Source of the DNA: JBEKTY01 sp049515555
GTDB lineage: Bacteria; Planctomycetota; Planctomycetia; Pirellulales; Thermoguttaceae
Direction of reading: 5' to 3'
Assembly: GCA_049515555.1 (NCBI GenBank)
Contig: JBEKTY010000059.1
Span: 1-41,554 of the forward strand
DNA: 41,554 nucleotides
The notes below the pieces were generated by a model. That model was not told where the DNA came from and did not search any database. It worked only from the letters and a program-made list of their open reading frames with translations. Below, piece by piece: positions 37,246 to 41,554 of the stretch. The translations under genes and the position numbers were made by a program. The first letter of the stretch is position 1; the number at the start of each line of letters is the position of its first letter.

Positions 37246-38274
37246 CCCGTACAGGGCGAGGATGTTCTCCGGCGGAACGTCCGGTTGAAAGAGGTGGGCG
37301 GGGGCCAGGATATAGCCCCCTCCGTCGCCCAGCACTTGGCAGTAGTGCCGCGCGGCGTCGGCCACCTCGGCCGGCGTGCCCGAGGGCAGCAGGTGCTGCA
37401 TGTCGATGCCGCCGTGGAAGCACAGCCGCTGGCCGAACTCGGCCTTCAGCCGCTGGGGGCTCATCTCGGGCGTGACCGGCTGGATGGGGTCGAGGATGTC
37501 GATGCCCAACTCCAGCAACTCGCCGACGAGCGGGTACACCGCCCCGCAGCTATGATACATCACCTTTCCGCCCAGGCCGTGGATCAACTCGACCATTTCG
37601 CCCACGTACGGGGCGACGAACGTGCGGAACATATCGCGCGAGATCAAGGGCCCCCGCTGGCCGCCCAGGTCGCTGAGCAGGAGATAAATGTCGATCCGTC
37701 CCCCGCTCACCTCGGCGGCCCGGGTGTAATCCTGGCGATAAAAATCGGTGAACGTGCGGCAGAGGAAATGCACCCAGTCGGGCCGCTCGATCATGTCCAG
37801 GAACCAGCCCTCCCAGCCGCGGACCAGGGCCGGCCGCTGCCACACGTCGGCGAAGCCATACAGCAGCGCATAGCGCTCGTGGCGGCGGCACAGCTCGCCC
37901 AGCAGCGAGTAGTCCAGGCAGTCGGGCCTGGGAAAGGCGAACGACTCCAACTCCGCCCGGCTGCTGGCGGCGGCCAGCGCCCCGGCCACGTCGCTGCGGA
38001 GCGGCCCCCACGGCGTGGACTGGTAGCAATAGCGCTCGCCCCAGAAGTTCTGATAGAGGCCGTCGGGCATCCGCCTCTCCGCCGGCTCCTGCGCGTTGAG
38101 ATGACGCAGGTCGATGCCCAACTGCCGCAGCAGCTCTTCCGGATCATCTTGCCGCAGGTGGGCCAGCAGCCGCGCGAGCGCCGGCGGCTCGGCCCAGAAA
38201 TCGCGCGGCGTGCGATCGGGCTGCTCGTGCCCGAGGGCCGTCAACACCCGCTCCCGCGGCGACATGCGTTCCAT
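37234..38274 (-). CDS. Uroporphyrinogen decarboxylase (URO-D) family protein
   Basis: A 346-residue protein with the URO-D fold, closer to methyltransferase-like members (MtaA/CmuA type) than to heme-pathway HemE. It has the SPRERVLTALGHEQPDRTPRD opening in variant form, GGKVMYHSCGAV with a metal-binding H and C, and LCFHGGIDMQHLL. A heme role is unlikely because the HemE substrate motif is absent. Planctomycete genomes carry many such genes near sugar-related Tat proteins, as here. ATG at 38274 and at 38265 are both possible; GAGGGG lies 2 and 11 nt upstream respectively. Confidence 0.82.
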   Translation of the reverse strand: MERMSPRERVLTALGHEQPDRTPRDFWAEPPALARLLAHLRQDDPEELLRQLGIDLRHLNAQEPAERRMPDGLYQNFWGERYCYQSTPWGPLRSDVAGALAAASSRAELESFAFPRPDCLDYSLLGELCRRHERYALLYGFADVWQRPALVRGWEGWFLDMIERPDWVHFLCRTFTDFYRQDYTRAAEVSGGRIDIYLLLSDLGGQRGPLISRDMFRTFVAPYVGEMVELIHGLGGKVMYHSCGAVYPLVGELLELGIDILDPIQPVTPEMSPQRLKAEFGQRLCFHGGIDMQHLLPSGTPAEVADAARHYCQVLGDGGGYILAPAHLFQPDVPPENILALYGSRE

Positions 38275-38853
38275 AACCCCTCACTCGTTCCCGCCGCAAC
38301 CCGCAACGCACCGTAATGCTAGCCGGCCGCCGTCGGCCACGCAACCGTGCGGCGGAAGGGGATAGTTTTGAGAGCGTGTAAACCTGGCCACGTGGATCGG
38401 AATCTGAGTTTTCCGATATCAGTGCCGGGCTTGGGCGCCACTGCTGGCTTGCCTAGCAGTGTGAGAAGCACTGCTGGGCAAGCCAGCAGTGGCACCCCGC
38501 GCGCAAGGGTCCCCGAAGACCAAAAACCCAAGACCTAAGTCCGAAGATGGCGCCCCGCGCGCGTAATGCCCCCCCGGCGACGGCGGAAACCCAGGCCGCG
38601 AAAAGGGTTCCCGCTCGTCTGCGGCTGAAACTGCGGCCGCGGAAAACATGGGTCAATTTGGGGGGGGCCATGGTGGGCCCCTAAATTCCTGCCGACCGCC
38701 TCCCCATCCGCCGGAGACGCTGCTAGAATATGTGGATGGTGGCGCCCGAACGGGATTGTGCCCTGTGAACGTTTACGGTGCCTATTTATCCCGGGAAATG
38801 CCGTTGCCTGTGCAGAAGGCCCTTTTCCCCTGTTCTCATGCGAGGAACTGCCA
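38275..38853. other. Intergenic region with repeat B2 and GC-rich stretches
   Basis: This 579-bp gap lies between the divergent URO-D-like and response-regulator genes. It holds the double-hairpin repeat B2 (38437-38493), a G-run with GGGCCATGG near 38660-38670, and TAGAAT at 38724-38729, which could be a -10 box of the regulator though no -35 fits. No gene is supported. Confidence 0.5.
38437..38493. repeat. Double-hairpin repeat B2, intergenic
   Basis: CACTGCTGG-CTTGC-CTAGCAGTG, then a TGAGAAG-type spacer, then CACTGCTGG-GCAAG-CCAGCAGTG. It is 57 bp like B1. One mismatch (T for C) is present in the right arm of the first stem. Confidence 0.85.
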
Positions 38854-39498
38854 ATGTCCCAGCCGAACAAAATCAAACTGTTGGTTGCCGACGATCATGA
38901 AATGCTCCGCGCCGGCCTGAAATGCATGCTGGAGGGCACGGAGATCAAGGTGGTGGGCGAGGTGGCCACCGGGCAGGCCGCCGTGAAGTATTGCCTCGAG
39001 AAGGAAGTGGACGTGGTGCTGTTGGACGTCCGCATCCCCGATGGCGACGGCCTGACAACTTTGGGCCGCATCCGCTTGGACAAGCCGGACCTGCCGATCC
39101 TGATGTTCTCGGCCTTTGACAATCCGACGTATGTTGCCCGGGCGGTCGCCCTGGGCGCCAACGGCTATCTGCTGAAGGGTTGCAGCCGGGCGGCGCTGCT
39201 TACGGCGATCGAGGCTGCGGCCAAGGGCGAGCATGTCTGGGTCCGCCAGGAGCTGCGCCGCATCACGGCGGCCTTGGCCACGCCGCGCCTGGCCGCCGAG
39301 GTCGAGGCCCCCTTGAGCCAACGCGAGGGCGAAGTCCTGCGGCACATGGCCGCCGGCCTGACCAACAAGCAGATCGCCCTGGCGCTGCACATCGGCTGCG
39401 AAACGGTCAAGGAGCACGTCCAGCACATCATCCGCAAGATCGGCGTCACCGACCGGACCCAGGCGGCGGTGTGGGCCGTCCGCAAGGGCCTGGCCTGA
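38854..39498 (+). CDS. NarL/FixJ-family response regulator
   Basis: A 214-residue two-component regulator. The receiver domain (about 7-125) has the acidic pair D13-D14, the phosphorylation site D58 in VVLLDVRIPDGDG and the lysine in GYLLKG. The C-terminal LuxR-type helix-turn-helix (about 150-210) has LSQREGEVLRHMAAGLTNKQ and TVKEHVQHI. The ATG at 38854 follows GAGGAAC; a GTG frame start at 38758 adds residues with no family match. No sensor kinase is in the window, so its signal is unknown. Its target genes are likewise unknown. Confidence 0.92.
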   Translation: MSQPNKIKLLVADDHEMLRAGLKCMLEGTEIKVVGEVATGQAAVKYCLEKEVDVVLLDVRIPDGDGLTTLGRIRLDKPDLPILMFSAFDNPTYVARAVALGANGYLLKGCSRAALLTAIEAAAKGEHVWVRQELRRITAALATPRLAAEVEAPLSQREGEVLRHMAAGLTNKQIALALHIGCETVKEHVQHIIRKIGVTDRTQAAVWAVRKGLA

Positions 39499-39510
39499 GC
39501 GCGGCCTTGG

Positions 39511-39600
39511 GTCAAATGACCAAGTCCCAATGACCAAGAACGACGGCCGACCGAGCGGGGGGAGTTCCCTAGTCATGGGTGCTTGGTCATTGGTCATTTT
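39511..39600. repeat. Heptamer-type array with inverted arm after the response regulator
   Basis: AATGACCAAG, TCCC, AATGACCAAG on the left (14-nt spacing of the same word) are mirrored by GTCATGG, GTGCTTG, GTCATTG and GTCATTT words with a 7-nt period on the right (39572-39600). About 40 nt separates the arms. It starts 13 bp after the stop codon. Confidence 0.7.
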
Positions 39601-39666
39601 CGCCGAACGTGATATAAATGGGCCCCGCACATCCGTCGCTCGGGCTGCCTCATTCCACCCGGATCA

Positions 39667-39695
39667 TTGACTTTCAAGAAAGGGGCGGTTATACT
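39667..39695 (+). promoter_or_regulatory. Housekeeping-type promoter of the cyclophilin-domain surface protein
   Basis: TTGACT at 39667-39672 and TATACT at 39690-39695 are exactly 17 bp apart. Transcription would start near 39702, leaving a leader of about 135 nt, long enough to hold regulatory structure. Confidence 0.7.
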
Positions 39696-39836
39696 GAAAG
39701 CGTCTAACGAAACGAGCAGTTTCCCGGGGCAGTGTACGGCCGGCGGCCGCGAAAGGCCCGCTGGCACGCCGAGGGCTTCGTTTTGATAGGGGCTCTTGAA
39801 TCGAGGCCTTGACGATCTTTTCGGGACAGGTGCTCC

Positions 39837-41554
39837 ATGTCTTCGCCGTCCTTCCATGAACCTCGGAAATGGCTAGGCGGGTTTTGGCGCGCCGCCGCAG
39901 CGCCGCCCCGGCATGGGTCGCCCCGTGCGGCCAGGTCCCGGCGTAACCCACTTGCCCGCAGTCTGGCGATCGAGTCGCTGGAAGACCGAAGGCTGTTGAC
40001 GCTCAGCCTGGCCGCGATTCCCACCGTAAGCGTGCCCGCCGGCACCGCCGTCTGCGTGGCCCTCAACGGCACCGATCCCGGCCAGACGGTGAGCTTCTCG
40101 GCCACCGGCACGAACTATTCCCTGCTCACCCCCGCCCTGATGCCGCAGACCAACAAGAGCGTGCAGATCAACGCCGAGGTGAACGGGGCTTCACGGAGCA
40201 TGACGTTCCAGTTGTTCGATAACCTGTTCCCCCTTAACGGCAGTAGTCCCAACGCCGCCCTCAGCGCCATCGAGAACCTGTTCTCAAGTGGTACCTACAC
40301 CAACAAGACGTTCTATCAGGTCGCCCAGGATTCGAGCAACCAGCCCCTCTTCGTGCAGGGCGGCGTAGACCCGACCTCGAGCACTCAACAGACGACCTTC
40401 AAAGACCAGTTCGATCCGAACCTGCAATTCACCGGTGCGGGCGTGTTGGCCATGGCCAACAACGGGTCGGACAGCAACACGACGGAATTCTTCGTCACGA
40501 ATGAAGCGAGCCGGTCTCTCGACTACAACCACACGATCTTCGGTTTCCAGACGACCGGTCAGGCGGTGCGGCAGCAGATCGCGGCCATGCCCGTCAACAC
40601 GGCAAACAACGACCGTTTGATCGCCCCGGTGACGATCAACTCCACCTCGATATTTACGGATACGCAGAACGGCGTGCTCATGTTGCGGGCGGCCCCGGGC
40701 ACCACCGGCACGCTCAGCGTCACGGTTACCGCCTCCGACGGCACGAGCGCCCCGGTCCAGCAGACGTTTACCGTGAATGTCGTCGCCGATTCGGGCCTGG
40801 TCACCGCCGACCCTTGGGCCTCGGCCGTTCCGGCGGCCCCCGCCGTTACGTTCGGCAATGGGCATTCGAGTCTTACGACCACCGCCAACAATAGCAGCCC
40901 GCAGAAAGGAATCTCTTTCAACCTCGCAAACCTTACGGCCGGCGATTTAGTCACCGTCTACGCCAACGGCAACCCCATCTACAGCGCGTTCCCCGCCGCA
41001 TCGGTTCTCAACTTTACGACCGACGGCACGAAGACGCTGGCCGACGGCATCTACGACATCACCGTGACCCAAACGCTCTTGAACAACACGGTGACGCTGG
41101 GCGCCCGCAGCGAGAAGGCCAACGTGCCGAGCCTCGAGTCGCCGCCCGCCACGCTGACGGTTTCCACCACGCCGCCTCAATTCACCTCCAGCGCCCCGAC
41201 CGCCGCCACGGTCAACACACAGTATACATACCAGGTACAGGCCAGCTCCGTCGCCACCCCGCTCAGCTATAGCCTGGTCACGTCGCCCGCCAACATGAGC
41301 GTCTCCGCCGCGGGCGCGGTCACCTGGACCCCCAGCAGCAGCCAGATTGGGCCGCAGGCGGTCGATCTCCGCGTGACCGACCAGGCGGGCCAGACTAACG
41401 ATCAGACGTTCACGATCAGCGTGAATGCGGCGGCGCCGTATGTAACCGGCGGCACGAGCGGCATGAACTCTTACGGCGCTCCGCTCTCGATTCCCATCTC
41501 CGCCGGGCCCTACGGCGGAATCGGCAGCTATGACGGGCCGACCGCCGCCAATGC
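39837..41554 (+). CDS. Large surface protein with cyclophilin and Ig-like domains (C-terminus beyond the window)
   Basis: An open frame runs from ATG at 39837 to the window edge, at least 572 residues. A basic N-terminus leads to IESLEDRRLL at residues 45-54, the signature that opens many giant extracellular planctomycete proteins. Residues about 115-265 are a cyclophilin-type peptidyl-prolyl isomerase, with VLAMANNGSDSNTTEFFVTN and LDYNHTIFGF. Then come beta-rich Ig-like modules, one with SAPTAATVNTQYTYQV and LRVTDQAGQTNDQTF resembling a putative-Ig (He_PIG) repeat. The protein is probably cell-surface or secreted. The catalytic arginine of cyclophilins is not obvious, so the isomerase may be binding-only. 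Confidence 0.8.
   Translation, partial: MSSPSFHEPRKWLGGFWRAAAAPPRHGSPRAARSRRNPLARSLAIESLEDRRLLTLSLAAIPTVSVPAGTAVCVALNGTDPGQTVSFSATGTNYSLLTPALMPQTNKSVQINAEVNGASRSMTFQLFDNLFPLNGSSPNAALSAIENLFSSGTYTNKTFYQVAQDSSNQPLFVQGGVDPTSSTQQTTFKDQFDPNLQFTGAGVLAMANNGSDSNTTEFFVTNEASRSLDYNHTIFGFQTTGQAVRQQIAAMPVNTANNDRLIAPVTINSTSIFTDTQNGVLMLRAAPGTTGTLSVTVTASDGTSAPVQQTFTVNVVADSGLVTADPWASAVPAAPAVTFGNGHSSLTTTANNSSPQKGISFNLANLTAGDLVTVYANGNPIYSAFPAASVLNFTTDGTKTLADGIYDITVTQTLLNNTVTLGARSEKANVPSLESPPATLTVSTTPPQFTSSAPTAATVNTQYTYQVQASSVATPLSYSLVTSPANMSVSAAGAVTWTPSSSQIGPQAVDLRVTDQAGQTNDQTFTISVNAAAPYVTGGTSGMNSYGAPLSIPISAGPYGGIGSYDGPTAAN

Overview
The window looks like chromosomal DNA from a planctomycete, probably of the Pirellulales type. 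It is G+C-rich with strong codon bias, so most real genes have long shadow frames on the opposite strand. Clade-typical genes are present: a BBP7-like outer-membrane beta-barrel protein, a huge-type surface protein beginning with the planctomycete ESLEDRRLL signature, Tat-exported sugar-isomerase-like proteins, a URO-D-family protein and a chromate transporter. There is no rRNA, recognisable tRNA, CRISPR array, integrase or intact transposase. Taxonomy is inferred from protein style only.

Layout. 1-2272: an EF-G paralogue with its own promoter. 2280-4060: a small accessory patch of lower G+C with a cytosolic trypsin-like protease, a nucleotidyltransferase/small-helical-protein pair joined by an ATGA overlap, and a Uma2 nuclease fragment. 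4219-6525: a DegT-type sugar aminotransferase convergent with cysteine synthase. 6890-11546: a Nif3-like protein, a glycosyltransferase-2 domain fused to an uncharacterised BshC-reminiscent domain, and an Eis-like acetyltransferase. 11550-15896: a SixA-like phosphatase, an RNase HII-related protein, an MnmE-like GTPase lacking the usual C-terminal cysteine motif, and a sugar porter. 16104-21956: two divergent secreted carbohydrate-related proteins (a 1284-residue beta-helix/propeller/CBM9-like protein and a TIM-barrel hydrolase-like protein). 22045-29409: an MBL-fold hydrolase, a Pro/Tyr-rich secreted protein, a sugar-catabolism cluster on the minus strand (Gfo/Idh/MocA dehydrogenase, TIM-barrel isomerase, deoC, Tat-exported protein), KDPG aldolase and a deoxyhypusine-synthase-like protein. 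29740-33809: an ankyrin protein, ChrA, and a GT87/DUF2029-like membrane protein. 34273-41554: BBP7 protein, Tat-exported isomerase, URO-D-like protein, a NarL-type response regulator and the N-terminal part of a cyclophilin-domain surface protein that runs off the window.

The most striking content is not a gene. At least six kinds of short structured repeat pepper the window. Two palindromic families (here A and B) lie inside open reading frames of three unrelated genes without breaking the frame; one sits exactly at the junction of the fused glycosyltransferase ORF. Three families form hairpins whose stems differ between copies by compensatory base changes, so the fold rather than the sequence seems to be kept. 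A separate class is built of 7-nt (sometimes 8-nt) degenerate tandem words, a different word at each site, usually with a complementary arm nearby. Five of these arrays contain the stop codon of the adjacent gene and others start within a few bases of one. These arrays resemble the heptanucleotide STRR repeats known from cyanobacteria, which is an analogy and not a demonstrated relation.

Five sites match the housekeeping promoter pattern with exactly 17 bp spacing (upstream of EF-G, the sugar porter, the beta-helix protein, the ankyrin protein and the cyclophilin-domain protein). Two genes, the sugar porter and the MBL hydrolase, may be transcribed without a leader.
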